Source: Gammaproteobacteria bacterium (GTDB lineage: Bacteria > Pseudomonadota > Gammaproteobacteria > Steroidobacterales > Woeseiaceae). Taken from it: a DNA stretch of 34,390 nt. Numbering within the stretch: position 1 is the stretch's first letter; every line of letters begins with the position of its first letter. Location of the stretch: assembly GCA_029863125.1 (NCBI GenBank), contig JAOTWB010000024.1, forward strand, positions 1 to 34,390, read 5' to 3'. The notes beneath the pieces are model-generated. The model ran no database searches and was not told where the DNA came from. It worked only from the letters and a program-made list of their open reading frames with translations. The position numbers and the translations under genes are program-made. Below, piece after piece: positions 8,585 through 16,715 of this stretch.

Positions 8585-9505
8585 GTGACGACACTTGTAG
8601 CCACATCGGTCGTGCGCGGCAGTCGGCAGGGCGAAAGCCACGGCGGCATCTATCTCATCGATCTCGAGCGCCAGCGGGTAGCACAGCCCGTCGACTGGAA
8701 TACGGCCGACATAGACTGGCAGGGGCGCGGCTGGGATCGCGGACTGCGCGGCATCGCTTTCGATTCGGACAAAGTGTATGTCGCCGCAAGCGACGAGCTG
8801 TTTGTCTACGACCCGTCGTTTGAACAGATCGCCTCGTTTCGCTCGCCGTATCTCAAACACTGCCACGAAATCCATCGCTACAAACGCCGACTCTATGTAA
8901 CCTCGACCGGTCATGATGCCATCCTCGGTTTTGACCTCGACGAGGAGCGGTTTTCGTGGGGCCTGCACATCAGCAAGACCGTCGACGGGTTCCAGGTGAC
9001 GCCATTTTCGCCCGCTGGAACCGAAGGGCCGCCGCTGCGTAATGAGCTGCACATCAATAATGTTTTTTGCACCAGCCGCGGCATGTTTATCAGCGGTCTC
9101 AGGACCGGCGGCCTGCTCCGCTACACGGGCAACAAGATCAGCATGGTCGGCCCCCTACCGACCGGCTCCCACAATGCACGGCCGTTTCGCGATGGCGTCC
9201 TGTTCAACGATACGGAATCCGATCTCGTGCGATTCGTATCGCCCGGAAAACAGCGGCTTTTCCGGGTGCCGCGTTACGACGAGGGCCTTCTGACGCACAT
9301 CGACCTCGACGATTCGCGCATCGCGCGGCAGGCGTTTGCTCGCGGGCTATGTGCCATCGATGACACCCTGATCGCAGCGGGATCATCACCGTCGACGATC
9401 ACGCTGCATGACCTGGACTCGATGAAGACGACGCTGAGCATCAACCTGACGATGGACATTCGCAACGCGATACATGGCCTCGAGGTCTGGCCTTTCGATA
9501 CCTGA
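8585..9505 (+). CDS. Beta-propeller-like protein of unknown function
   Basis: A 306-residue protein with no signal peptide or membrane segment. It is built from repeated short beta motifs of propeller type: GGIYLIDLERQRV, IAFDSDKVYVAASDELFVYDP, YKRRLYVTSTGHDAILGFDLD, GMFISGLRTGGLLRYTG and GLCAIDDTLIAAGSSPSTITLHDLD. Conserved-looking polar clusters (HCHEIH, ELHINNV, GSHNARPF) could line a central pocket. It resembles NHL/SMP-30 or TIGR03032-like propellers, but I cannot assign a family firmly. The GTG at 8585 is the first possible start after an in-frame stop at 8552 and lacks a clear ribosome-binding site. The gene is divergent from the receptor and ends 15 bp from the convergent TPR-sulfotransferase. 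A related role is plausible but unproven. Confidence 0.7.
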   Translation: MTTLVATSVVRGSRQGESHGGIYLIDLERQRVAQPVDWNTADIDWQGRGWDRGLRGIAFDSDKVYVAASDELFVYDPSFEQIASFRSPYLKHCHEIHRYKRRLYVTSTGHDAILGFDLDEERFSWGLHISKTVDGFQVTPFSPAGTEGPPLRNELHINNVFCTSRGMFISGLRTGGLLRYTGNKISMVGPLPTGSHNARPFRDGVLFNDTESDLVRFVSPGKQRLFRVPRYDEGLLTHIDLDDSRIARQAFARGLCAIDDTLIAAGSSPSTITLHDLDSMKTTLSINLTMDIRNAIHGLEVWPFDT

Positions 9506-9520
9506 CACAGGATGTCGCGG

Positions 9521-11530
9521 CTACGCGTTGATGTGTTCGTACTGCTTGTAGCGATCGAGAACCGGCTGCAGAACTTCGATCAGCTCGTCCAGATGTTTCG
9601 CGTGGTTGCGCCAGAAATGCACGGATTTCGTGTAGATCGGTTGCCGCACCTGCTCCGAGCTGGCCGTCCGCACGGGTCGATCCGTGTCATGAAAGCGGAG
9701 ACAGGCGTCTTCCCACGGCAGCTCGCAGTAGTCGATCAGCCGCCTGACCTGCGTTTCAAAATCTGTAACGACGTCCTCGTACTGTACCGTCAGTACGCGA
9801 CCCGGTAAAACCTCGTGCCAGTGATCCATCATGCGCTGGTACTGCAGGAAGTACTCGCCAATGTCGGTGAGGTCATAGGTAAATGGCTGACCTCTTCCAA
9901 ACAGCTGCCTGTAACAGCTCAGACAGGAATCGAGCGGATAGCGGCGCGCATCAATGATTTTCGCATTCGGCAGCATCAGGTGGATAAAGCCAACACTCGG
10001 GAAATTATTCGGCATCTTGTCAATAAAGCGTGACGTGCCCTCGAGGCGATGCATTTGCGCCCGATCCAAGTAGTCTTTACCCAGTGCCTTGAAGTGTTTT
10101 TCTTCGAGCTCGAGTAAGGCCTCGGGATAGTTGATGCCATCGGCACGATTTAGATCGAGCGTTCTGGCCACTTGATTTACGTATGGCAACTCCGCGGTCC
10201 CTTCGACCGTACTGTGACTGGCCAGTATTTGCTCAATCAATGTAGAGCCTGAACGTGGCAGTCCGACGACAAAGATCGGAGCATGATCCGGGTGGCCAAG
10301 GCCGGAACTTCTTTCGACAAAATCCTTGCTGAAGACCTCGATAATGGCGTCGTTCTTCACCTCCGTGGCGACCGGATCATAGTGCTCGAGCATGCGGCGA
10401 GTGGAGTTTCCCTCGCCGTAGTATTCCCAGGCGCGGTCGAATTCCCCCTTGTCTTCGTAGGCCTTGGCCAAGGCAAACAGGAAATTGACCCGCGATTCAT
10501 CGCCAATACCTTCTTTCTCGATCCAGGACTCCATTTCGTGAATGTCCTCATCTGTCAGCGTGTAGGTCTTGAGATTCGCGAGGCTCCAGTAAGTCTCACC
10601 CTTGTCCGGCTTCAGCTCGATGCAATCCCGATACGCTTTTACGGCTTCTTCCTGCCGGCCGACAGTCTTCAGCATATGCCCTAGCCCGAGTTTGGCGCCA
10701 GCATGCCTGGGCCTTATTTCGAGCACACGCTCATAGGATTCGATGGCCTCGTAGTTCAGCGCCGCGGGGCTAAGCGTCGACGCGAGCTGATAGTGCGCTT
10801 TGACGCTAGTCGGCTCGAGTTTGGTTGCCCGCCTCAAGCATTCGATGGCTTCCTCGAACCGGTTCTGTTCTTTGAGGACCTTACCGAGGTCAATGATCGC
10901 ATTGACGAAATCCGGCGCCAGTTTTACGGTGCGTCGGAACAATCGTTCCGCCTCGTCGATGTCACCTGCAGCGTACGCGATAATACCCAACATACGTGTG
11001 GCGTCGACGTTCTCTGGATTGTCGTGCAAGACTTCCTTGTACAGTTGTGCGGCGTCTTCCACACGTCCAGCTTTTTGATGCTCGGCCGCATGAGCCAGTT
11101 TTTTGCGCTCCGGATTCAGACTGAATGATTTCTCGAACGCTTCGTCCGCCTCCTTGCCTTTGCCCAGCATCGCCAGCCCTTTGCCCAGGTTCAGCCAGGC
11201 CAGTTCGAGCGATGGGTCGAGGCGGGTCGCCTTCTGCAGTAACGGCACTGCTTCGTCGGCCCGGTTCTGTTGCAGCAGGACTATCCCTAAGTCTTCGTGC
11301 GGTTTAGCGAAGGTTGGCGCCAGGTCTAGCACTTGTAATAGCCATTTCTCCGCGTCTTTGAAATGTTTCCGCTTGATTTGTATGGCGCCGAGCAGCGCCA
11401 GGAAATTAACGTTTTGCGGATCTTCCTCGATTGCAATCCGACAGATCTCTTCTGCCTGGTCAACCTGGCCTTGACCTACAAGTCCTATTGCCTCCTTGAA
11501 CGTGGCTTTTTGTGCCGCCGCAGAAACCAT
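9521..11530 (-). CDS. TPR-repeat sulfotransferase
   Basis: A 669-residue fusion. Residues about 5-380 are tandem tetratricopeptide repeats (for example EDAEKW-like units and NPENVDATRMLGIIAYAAGD), forming a protein- or peptide-binding superhelix. The C-terminal domain (about 415-660) is a PAPS-dependent sulfotransferase. It has the 5'-phosphosulfate loop FVVGLPRSGSTLIEQILASH and an acidic ETAEL-like segment (VEGTAELPYV). IDKMPNNFPSVGFI and AKIIDARRYPLDSCLSCY form the 3'-phosphate site. It should transfer sulfate from PAPS to a hydroxyl group; the TPRs suggest a peptide or protein acceptor. There is no signal peptide, so it probably works in the cytoplasm. Such TPR-sulfotransferases are common next to TonB receptors in marine proteobacteria (general recollection). 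It converges on the propeller gene with 15 bp between stops. Confidence 0.9.
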   Translation of the reverse strand: MVSAAAQKATFKEAIGLVGQGQVDQAEEICRIAIEEDPQNVNFLALLGAIQIKRKHFKDAEKWLLQVLDLAPTFAKPHEDLGIVLLQQNRADEAVPLLQKATRLDPSLELAWLNLGKGLAMLGKGKEADEAFEKSFSLNPERKKLAHAAEHQKAGRVEDAAQLYKEVLHDNPENVDATRMLGIIAYAAGDIDEAERLFRRTVKLAPDFVNAIIDLGKVLKEQNRFEEAIECLRRATKLEPTSVKAHYQLASTLSPAALNYEAIESYERVLEIRPRHAGAKLGLGHMLKTVGRQEEAVKAYRDCIELKPDKGETYWSLANLKTYTLTDEDIHEMESWIEKEGIGDESRVNFLFALAKAYEDKGEFDRAWEYYGEGNSTRRMLEHYDPVATEVKNDAIIEVFSKDFVERSSGLGHPDHAPIFVVGLPRSGSTLIEQILASHSTVEGTAELPYVNQVARTLDLNRADGINYPEALLELEEKHFKALGKDYLDRAQMHRLEGTSRFIDKMPNNFPSVGFIHLMLPNAKIIDARRYPLDSCLSCYRQLFGRGQPFTYDLTDIGEYFLQYQRMMDHWHEVLPGRVLTVQYEDVVTDFETQVRRLIDYCELPWEDACLRFHDTDRPVRTASSEQVRQPIYTKSVHFWRNHAKHLDELIEVLQPVLDRYKQYEHINA

Positions 11531-11656
11531 CTCGTTGCTCGCGCCTTTTCCTCGATCTGCCGAACGTCGAATTCTACAACGGCTTTACAGCGCATTACAT
11601 TGACATTCCAAGCCCAATGACCCGAGACTTGCGATATCTGCGCCACGGGCCACCCC

Positions 11657-12544
11657 TTGAATACTTTTGAAGAAGCAATACGAACCCGGGACTTCACCCT
11701 GAGCGCCGAGCTCAAGTTGGATTCCCGCTCAACCGGGGCATCCATCGCCAAGCAGGCGCAGATCGTTCAGTCAAGAGTCGACGCCATACAGGTCACGGAT
11801 AATCCGGGCGGCCGCGTGCATATGTCTCCGCTGGTTGCGGCCGGCATTTTGCTCGATCTGGGAATCGATCCGATCCTGCACATGACCTGCCGCGACCGCA
11901 ATCGAATTGCCTTGCACAGCGACCTGCTGGGCGCCGCGGCACTCGGCGTTACGAGCCTGCTGCTGATGCGTGGACAAAAGTTCCCGGCGGATTTTCCGTC
12001 GAAGCCTGCAACCGTTTATGACTGGGGAGCAAGAAAGCTCATCTCCGCCGCCCGCGCGTTGCACTCGGACGCGGATAACGTGAATGCTCCGCATTTTTTC
12101 ATTGGTTCAATCGCTACCGCTTTCAATCCAACCCGCGGCTGGCAGCCCGGTAAGATCGCGACGAAAGCGGACGCCGGCGTCAAGTTCATTCAGACTCAGC
12201 TTTGCTTCGACATTGATTTGATAAAACGTTATGTGGCAGGCCTCGTCGACGCCAAGCTTCTCGAGAGAGTCAACGTCATCATCAGCATCGCGCCAATACC
12301 GTCGGCCGACATTGGCGAATGGCTCGCCAGCAATTTGCGCGCGACGGTCGTTCCGGACGACATCATCAAACGACTCAGGCAGGCGAAGAATCCCGGGAAC
12401 GAGGGAGTCGAGATTTGCGCTGAGATGCTGCAGCAGCTCACGGACGTGCCGGGTGTTTCAGGTGCAAACCTGGTCTCGTTTGGCGACACGGAAAGCGTCG
12501 CACGGTCAATCGAAATGTCCGGATTACGCGCCCAGAGAGATTAG
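11657..12544 (+). CDS. Methylenetetrahydrofolate reductase-family protein
   Basis: A 295-residue TIM-barrel protein of the MetF/MTHFR family, which uses FAD to reduce 5,10-methylenetetrahydrofolate. Family signatures are FTLSAEL near the start, VDAIQVTDNPGGRVHMSP (residues about 42-59), PILHMTCRDRNRIALHSDLLGAAALG (the folate/FAD region), FFIGSIATAFNP, and KADAGVKFIQTQLCFD with the conserved Gln. It is more like the stand-alone MTHFR homologues linked to one-carbon catabolism than to E. coli MetF, so the exact substrate is open. The only start after an in-frame stop at 11618 is TTG at 11657, with a weak ribosome-binding site. It is divergent from the TPR-sulfotransferase, and its stop borders the palindromic tRNA remnant. 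Confidence 0.85.
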   Translation: MNTFEEAIRTRDFTLSAELKLDSRSTGASIAKQAQIVQSRVDAIQVTDNPGGRVHMSPLVAAGILLDLGIDPILHMTCRDRNRIALHSDLLGAAALGVTSLLLMRGQKFPADFPSKPATVYDWGARKLISAARALHSDADNVNAPHFFIGSIATAFNPTRGWQPGKIATKADAGVKFIQTQLCFDIDLIKRYVAGLVDAKLLERVNVIISIAPIPSADIGEWLASNLRATVVPDDIIKRLRQAKNPGNEGVEICAEMLQQLTDVPGVSGANLVSFGDTESVARSIEMSGLRAQRD

Positions 12545-12665
12545 CGGCCGCTGCGCGGCCCGGAGAGATTGGCGACTCGCTTTGCGACTTCGCCTGTCGT
12601 CGGGCTAACGCCCTCCTCGGTGCGAACGCGGCCCTCCGGGCCGCACAGTTCGAACTCACCGGCCG
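12541..12665 (-). repeat. tRNA-Arg T-arm fragment interrupted by a GC-rich mini-hairpin chain
   Basis: On the minus strand this region contains GAGTTCGAA (12657-12649) and AATCTCTCCGGGC (about 12570-12558). These are the two halves of the T-arm and acceptor end of the neighbouring tRNA-Arg. About 78 bases of palindromic sequence (12571-12648) sit between them. The insert folds as successive hairpins: GCGGCCC/GGGCCGC with loop GGA, GGGC/GCCC with loop GTTA, and TCGC/GCGA with loop AAA inside GGCGA/TCGCC. Another hairpin, GGCCGC/GCGGCC with loop GCA, follows the acceptor piece and abuts the reductase stop codon. No tRNA body (D-arm, anticodon arm) remains. It lies beyond the tRNA terminator. 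Confidence 0.6.
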
Positions 12666-12666
12666 C

Positions 12667-12704
12667 AAAAAAAATAGGGACCCAAATGGGTCCCTATATT
12701 TTTT
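12667..12704 (-). terminator. Intrinsic terminator of the tRNA transcript
   Basis: A perfect hairpin TAGGGACCC / GGGTCCCTA with an ATTT loop, followed on the minus strand by eight T residues (plus-strand A run 12667-12674). A TATATTTTTT tract on the other side means it could also stop plus-strand transcripts coming from the reductase gene. It begins directly at the encoded CCA of tRNA-Arg, so the primary transcript would end just past the mature 3' end. Confidence 0.92.
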
Positions 12705-12780
12705 GGCGCGCCCGGAGAGATTCGAACTCCCGACCGCTCGGTTCGTAGCCGAGTACTCTATCCAGCTGAGCTACGGGCGC
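12704..12780 (-). tRNA. tRNA-Arg(ACG)
   Basis: A complete cloverleaf on the minus strand. Acceptor GCGCCCG pairs with CGGGCGC, followed by discriminator G and an encoded CCA (12706-12704). Anticodon stem CTCGG/CCGAG encloses loop CTACGAA, giving anticodon ACG (inosine-modified in bacteria, reading CGU/CGC/CGA). T-stem GGGAG/CTCTC encloses TTCGAAT. It lies 12 bp downstream of tRNA-Ser in the same transcript, as in the csrA-serV-argV order of E. coli. Confidence 0.97.
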
Positions 12781-12792
12781 TTCGTCTGATTG

Positions 12793-12883
12793 TGGCGGAG
12801 AGAGAGGGATTCGAACCCTCGAAGGGGTATTAGCCCTTACTCCCTTAGCAGGGGAGCGCTTTCGACCACTCAGCCATCTCTCC
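12793..12883 (-). tRNA. tRNA-Ser(GCU)
   Basis: A class II tRNA of 91 bases on the minus strand with encoded CCA (12795-12793). Acceptor GGAGAGA/TCTCTCC is intact. Anticodon stem CTCCC/GGGAG encloses loop CTGCTAA, giving anticodon GCT for AGC/AGU serine codons. The long variable arm (AAGGG...CCCTT) is typical of serine tRNAs, and T-stem GAGGG/CCCTC encloses TTCGAAT. It sits between tRNA-Arg and the broken second tRNA-Ser copy. Confidence 0.97.
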
Positions 12884-12907
12884 GTATGTTTAGTCTTTCT
12901 GAAATCC

Positions 12908-13070
12908 GTCCACCGAGAGAGGGATGGATTCGTCGCTTCGCTCCTCACCGCTTCGCGGCGCACTTCGTGCGTCTGTCGGCGCTGCGCGCCTCGGATCGAA
13001 CCCTCGAAGGGGTATTAGCCCTTACTCCCTTGAGCCAAGGGAGCGCTTTCGACCACTCAGCCATCTCTCC
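12908..13070 (-). pseudogene. tRNA-Ser(GCU) pseudogene with 70-base T-loop insertion
   Basis: On the minus strand, bases from 13070 repeat the intact tRNA-Ser exactly through acceptor 5' strand, D-arm and anticodon 5' stem. After a changed anticodon loop, they repeat it again through the 3' stem, variable arm and T-stem to TTCGA. The sequence is then interrupted at 12995-12926 by 70 bases of GC-rich hairpins. The T-stem 3' strand CCCTC follows, then a damaged acceptor (TCTCGGT in place of TCTCTCC) with no CCA. Hairpins in the insert are GGCGC/GCGCC with loop GCA, GCAC/GTGC with loop GAA, and CCGC/GCGG with loop GAA. The anticodon region is CTCCC-TTGGCTCAA-GGGAG, two bases longer than normal. 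It could not be charged as a standard tRNA unless the insert is removed. Confidence 0.8.
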
Positions 13071-13157
13071 GATGTGTTCGTTCCCACCACCCTGCGGGCT
13101 TTTCCGCGGGGCGCCATAGTACTGTCCGAGGTGGTTGAGGTAAAGCGGTTTCCGAGC

Positions 13158-13370
13158 CTATTCCTCTGCTTCAGGCTTATCGGAATCGCCTGCCCCTCCT
13201 GCGGCTTGTTCGCTCTTTATTCGCTCGTAGATTTCTTCCCGGTGCACTGCGACGTCTTTGGGCGCATTGATCCCAATTCGGACCTGATTTCCCTTGACCC
13301 CCAAGACGGTGATTGTGATATCGCTCCCAATCATTACCGCCTCTCCAGCGCGTCGCGTCAGAATCAGCAT
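13158..13370 (-). CDS. csrA: Carbon storage regulator CsrA
   Basis: A 70-residue RNA-binding dimeric regulator that represses or activates translation by binding GGA-containing hairpins in mRNA leaders. The sequence [15 protein letters not shown] and [22 protein letters not shown] is the complete CsrA fold. Leu4 and Arg44, the RNA-contact positions, are both present. The acidic glycine-rich tail (about residues 54-70) is longer than in the 61-residue E. coli protein. It sits between alaS and the tRNA genes, as in E. coli. The ATG at 13370 is preceded by AGGAGTAGGATGTC, a strong ribosome-binding region that also carries two GGA motifs. Confidence 0.97.
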   Translation of the reverse strand: MLILTRRAGEAVMIGSDITITVLGVKGNQVRIGINAPKDVAVHREEIYERIKSEQAAGGAGDSDKPEAEE

Positions 13371-13410
13371 GACATCCTACTCCTGCCTGGCGGGGCTCCT
13401 GCCCCGTTCT
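13371..13410 (-). promoter_or_regulatory. GGA-rich csrA leader, candidate CsrA autoregulatory sites
   Basis: The minus-strand leader directly before csrA holds a hairpin CGGGGC/GCCCCG (13406-13391) presenting AGGA in its four-base loop. Then come GCAGGAGT (AGGAG at 13384-13380) and TAGGAT (AGGA at 13378-13375), which overlap the ribosome-binding site. A GGA exposed in a hairpin loop plus GGA in the Shine-Dalgarno sequence is the known architecture of CsrA-repressed leaders, including csrA itself in E. coli. Autoregulation here is inference. Confidence 0.6.
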
Positions 13411-13480
13411 TTTTGCGCGTCGTACTTCCTTAAACCGCTGTAATACTAGCCGATTTTGGCTTTAGATGCCCATAGGGTCC

Positions 13481-16105
13481 TCAGGAGAGCTGCTCCCTGA
13501 CCCAGCCCGGAACCGATTCGAGCGCTGTATCGAGGTTCGATGCGTCGCTTCCGCCCGCCTGCGCGAAATCCGGACGCCCGCCGCCCTTGCCGCCAACCAG
13601 CTCGGCGACCGGCTTGATCAGGTCACCTGCTCGGATCCTGTCGACGTTGTTCTTGGTCACGCCGGCCGCCAGCCGGACCTTGCCGTCGTCGACCGAACCC
13701 AGCACAACAACGGCATTCTGCAGCTTGTCCTTGAACCGATCGACCGCGTCTCTCAGGGTCTTGGCATCGGCACCGTCCATGCGGGTCGCCAGCACTTTGA
13801 TGCCCGCGATCTCCTGAATACGGTTCGAATGATCGGCGTCCGGTCCGGCCACGAGCGCCTGTTTCGCTGCCAGGAGTTCTTTTTCCAGCTCTTTGCTGCG
13901 CTTCAGAAGCTGTTCTACTTTCGTCGCCGCCTGTTCGGGCGGGCTCCGCAAGAGCAGGGCCAGATCGTTCAAGGTTCTCTGATTGGCACCGATCCACGCC
14001 AATGCGCCGCTGCCGGTTACAGCCTCGATACGTCGAACGCCCGAAGCGACGCCGCCTTCGGACACGATCTTGAACACGCCAATATCGCCCGTGCGGTCAA
14101 CGTGGGTGCCACCACAAAGCTCGACCGAGAACGCACCGAGACGTAGTACGCGCACTTTGTCGCCGTATTTTTCGCCAAACAGCGCGATTGCGCCCGACGC
14201 AATCGCGTCGTCGTACGTCATGAGGTTTGTGTCAGCGGCGATGTTTGTGCGAATCTCGGCGTTCACGAGATCCTCGATCTCGTGCAGCTGCTCTTCCGTC
14301 ACACTTTCGTAGTGGGAAAAATCAAAACGCAGTTTGTCCGGTGCCACCAGCGAACCTTTCTGGCTAACGTGCTCGCCGAGCACCTGCCGAAGCGCCGCGT
14401 GCAGCAGATGTGTCGCCGAATGATTCAGCCGAATGTCCTGGCGTCGATCGGCATCGACAACCGCTTCGACCTTATCGCCGATCCCCAGTGCGCCCTGTTC
14501 GACGCTGCCAAAATGAACATGCGCATCATCGATCTTCTGCGTATCGTCCACACGAAAGAGCTTGCCGTCGTCGACAAGTATGCCCGTGTCACCGACCTGT
14601 CCACCGCTCTCGGCGTAAAACGGAGTCGACGACAAAATCACGGCGCCGTCGTCGCCTGCGCTTAATGATTTCACCGGTTTGTCACCATTGAACAACGCGA
14701 CAATTTTGCCCGCACCTTCAGTGTCGCCATACCCGGTGAAGCCCGTGACAAGCGCCTCTGGCGCATAGCCTTTCATACTCAGCTTACCTGTAGTCACAAA
14801 ACTAAATTTGCTCGCCGCGCGCGCCCGGTCACGCTGCCGAGCCATGGATTTCTCAAAACCCCGGCTATCGATCGTCAGGTTTCGTTCACGAGCGATATCG
14901 GCCGTCAGGTCGACCGGAAACCCGTAGGTATCGTAGAGCTTGAACACGACATCGCCGGGAATCTCGGTACCGTCGAGCTCACGAATAGCCGACTCCAGGA
15001 TATCCATGCCCTGGTCGAGCGTTTCCGCGAAGCGAGCTTCCTCTTTCTTGAGGACCCTCTCCACGTGCGCCTGCGCCCTGGCCAGTTCCGGATAGGCCTC
15101 GCCCATTTCCTCGACGAGCGGCGCAACGAGCTTGTGGAAAAACAGATCATGCGTACCGAGTTTCTTGCCGTGGCGAATGGCGCGTCGAATGATGCGCCGC
15201 AGCACGTAGCCCCGGCCCTCGTTGCCCGGCAATACGCCGTCCACGATCAGGAACGAGCACGCCCGAATATGATCGGCGATGACATTCAGCGAACTCGAGC
15301 CATCGTTTTTAACGCCCAGAACGTCGGCCGCCGCCTGAATGATGTGCTCGAAAAGATCGATCTGGTAGTTGCTGTGGACCTTTTGCATCACGGCGGCAAT
15401 ACGCTCGAGGCCCATACCCGTGTCGACGGACGGTTTCGGCAGCGGTTTCATTTCGCCACCGGCAGACCGGTCGAACTGCATGAACACGAGATTCCAGACT
15501 TCGACGTAACGATCTCCATCTTCATCGGCGGTACCCGGAGGCCCGCCCGCGACTTCAGCGCCATGATCGAAAAATATTTCGCTGCACGGACCGCACGGAC
15601 CGGTGTCACCCATGGCCCAGAAATTATCTTTCTCACCCATGCGCGAAAAACGTTTGGGGTCAACTTTGATCTCGTTCAGCCAGATGTCAGCGGCCTCGTC
15701 GTCGTCTTCGAAAACCGTGACCCAGAGACGATCCGCGGGAAGCCCCAACGTGTCGGTCAGGAACTCCCACGCGTATTGAATGGCTTCGCGCTTGAAATAA
15801 TCGCCAAAACTGAAGTTACCGAGCATTTCGAAAAAGGTGTGATGCCGCGCAGTGTATCCAACGTTTTCGAGATCGTTATGCTTGCCGCCCGCGCGCACAC
15901 AGCGCTGTGAGGTGACGGCCCGGTCGTAGCTGCGCTTTTCGTCGCCCAGGAAGACATCCTTGAACTGCACCATGCCGGCATTCGTGAAAAGCAGTGTCGG
16001 ATCGTTGCCGGGCACAAGCGGAGAACTCGCGACGACCTCGTGTCCGCGCTCACGAAAGAACTCCAGGAACGCCTGGCGCAGCTCATTGCTCGTCATGGTC
16101 TTCAT
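13481..16105 (-). CDS. alaS: Alanyl-tRNA synthetase
   Basis: An 874-residue enzyme that attaches alanine to tRNA-Ala and edits mischarged Ser/Gly. The catalytic domain starts with [17 protein letters not shown], with [15 protein letters not shown] and the class II motif region [18 protein letters not shown]. The editing domain has HSATHLLH (residues about 560-567), and CGGTH (about 663-667) completes the zinc-site residues. The C-terminal glycine-rich C-Ala domain ends [12 protein letters not shown]. Length matches the E. coli enzyme (876). Translation may begin at the first ATG or at the fourth codon (MTSNEL); neither has a strong ribosome-binding site. It lies downstream of recX and upstream of csrA on the same strand. 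Confidence 0.97.
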   Translation of the reverse strand: MKTMTSNELRQAFLEFFRERGHEVVASSPLVPGNDPTLLFTNAGMVQFKDVFLGDEKRSYDRAVTSQRCVRAGGKHNDLENVGYTARHHTFFEMLGNFSFGDYFKREAIQYAWEFLTDTLGLPADRLWVTVFEDDDEAADIWLNEIKVDPKRFSRMGEKDNFWAMGDTGPCGPCSEIFFDHGAEVAGGPPGTADEDGDRYVEVWNLVFMQFDRSAGGEMKPLPKPSVDTGMGLERIAAVMQKVHSNYQIDLFEHIIQAAADVLGVKNDGSSSLNVIADHIRACSFLIVDGVLPGNEGRGYVLRRIIRRAIRHGKKLGTHDLFFHKLVAPLVEEMGEAYPELARAQAHVERVLKKEEARFAETLDQGMDILESAIRELDGTEIPGDVVFKLYDTYGFPVDLTADIARERNLTIDSRGFEKSMARQRDRARAASKFSFVTTGKLSMKGYAPEALVTGFTGYGDTEGAGKIVALFNGDKPVKSLSAGDDGAVILSSTPFYAESGGQVGDTGILVDDGKLFRVDDTQKIDDAHVHFGSVEQGALGIGDKVEAVVDADRRQDIRLNHSATHLLHAALRQVLGEHVSQKGSLVAPDKLRFDFSHYESVTEEQLHEIEDLVNAEIRTNIAADTNLMTYDDAIASGAIALFGEKYGDKVRVLRLGAFSVELCGGTHVDRTGDIGVFKIVSEGGVASGVRRIEAVTGSGALAWIGANQRTLNDLALLLRSPPEQAATKVEQLLKRSKELEKELLAAKQALVAGPDADHSNRIQEIAGIKVLATRMDGADAKTLRDAVDRFKDKLQNAVVVLGSVDDGKVRLAAGVTKNNVDRIRAGDLIKPVAELVGGKGGGRPDFAQAGGSDASNLDTALESVPGWVREQLS

Positions 16106-16178
16106 CGCAGGGATATAGGGCCGATACGCAAGAACCCAAACCCGCTAGTTTACGGGGTTTGTGCGGCGGGATTAAGAC

Positions 16179-16715
16179 TTAATCGTCGCCGCCTCTCACG
16201 GCGGCCTGTGTATGGTCGGGCTCGAAGCCCCGGTACTGCAGAAAACGCATCTGCTTCGCTTTTTCGGCGAAATCTGCCGGCCGTGAGCTGCCGAACTTCT
16301 TGTCCCGGATCTCGCGGGCCAGCCGGTACCAGTCGGCGCCGACTTCGTCGAGCGCCGCCTCGATGGCGTCCTCACTGATGCCGCGCTGACCCAGGTCAAT
16401 GCGAATGCGAACGGGGCCTTTGCCCTGGTTGACGCGCGACTGAACGAAGCTCTCGGCAAAGCGCCGATCGCTTTGCAGGCCCTCTTCGGTCAGTTTGATG
16501 ACGGCCCGCTCGGCAATCTCGCTAACAAAGCCCTTGTCAGCGAGCTTTTTGATGAGCTCTGCCTGCCCGTACTCTCGGCGCGCGAGGAAATCCATGGCCT
16601 TCTTGCGGGCCGCTTTTGGACACGAAAAACGATCTTCCTCACTGCCGGAGAGAAGATCGCCGATTTCTTCGTGGACTGGCCGCAGCTCAGGCTTCTTTGG
16701 CAACTGCCTTGTCAT
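16179..16715 (-). CDS. recX: RecA regulator RecX
   Basis: A 178-residue helical protein that binds RecA filaments and limits recombinase activity. Family features are three-helix repeats: [53 protein letters not shown], and the C-terminal block [22 protein letters not shown]. The first about 35 residues are a low-similarity extension. The annotated ATG overlaps the 3' end of recA by 29 bp, so recX is probably translated by coupling from the recA message. A later start is possible, because the recognisable family match begins only near residue 35. Confidence 0.92.
   Translation of the reverse strand: MTRQLPKKPELRPVHEEIGDLLSGSEEDRFSCPKAARKKAMDFLARREYGQAELIKKLADKGFVSEIAERAVIKLTEEGLQSDRRFAESFVQSRVNQGKGPVRIRIDLGQRGISEDAIEAALDEVGADWYRLAREIRDKKFGSSRPADFAEKAKQMRFLQYRGFEPDHTQAAVRGGDD

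Noticed and set aside
12667-13160. CRISPR-like array from the repeated hairpins and duplicated tRNA segments
   Set aside because: No regular repeat-spacer periodicity; repeats are tRNA sequence and short palindromes; no cas genes.
13391-13415. GGGGC-TCCT-GCCCC followed by TTCTTTTT as a plus-strand terminator
   Set aside because: No plus-strand gene ends here; on the sense strand the same hairpin is better explained as the csrA leader element.
12790-13433. Plus-strand open frames across the tRNA region (109 and 169 codons)
   Set aside because: They run antisense through tRNA genes, the palindromic insert and csrA; frames of this kind are well-known false genes.
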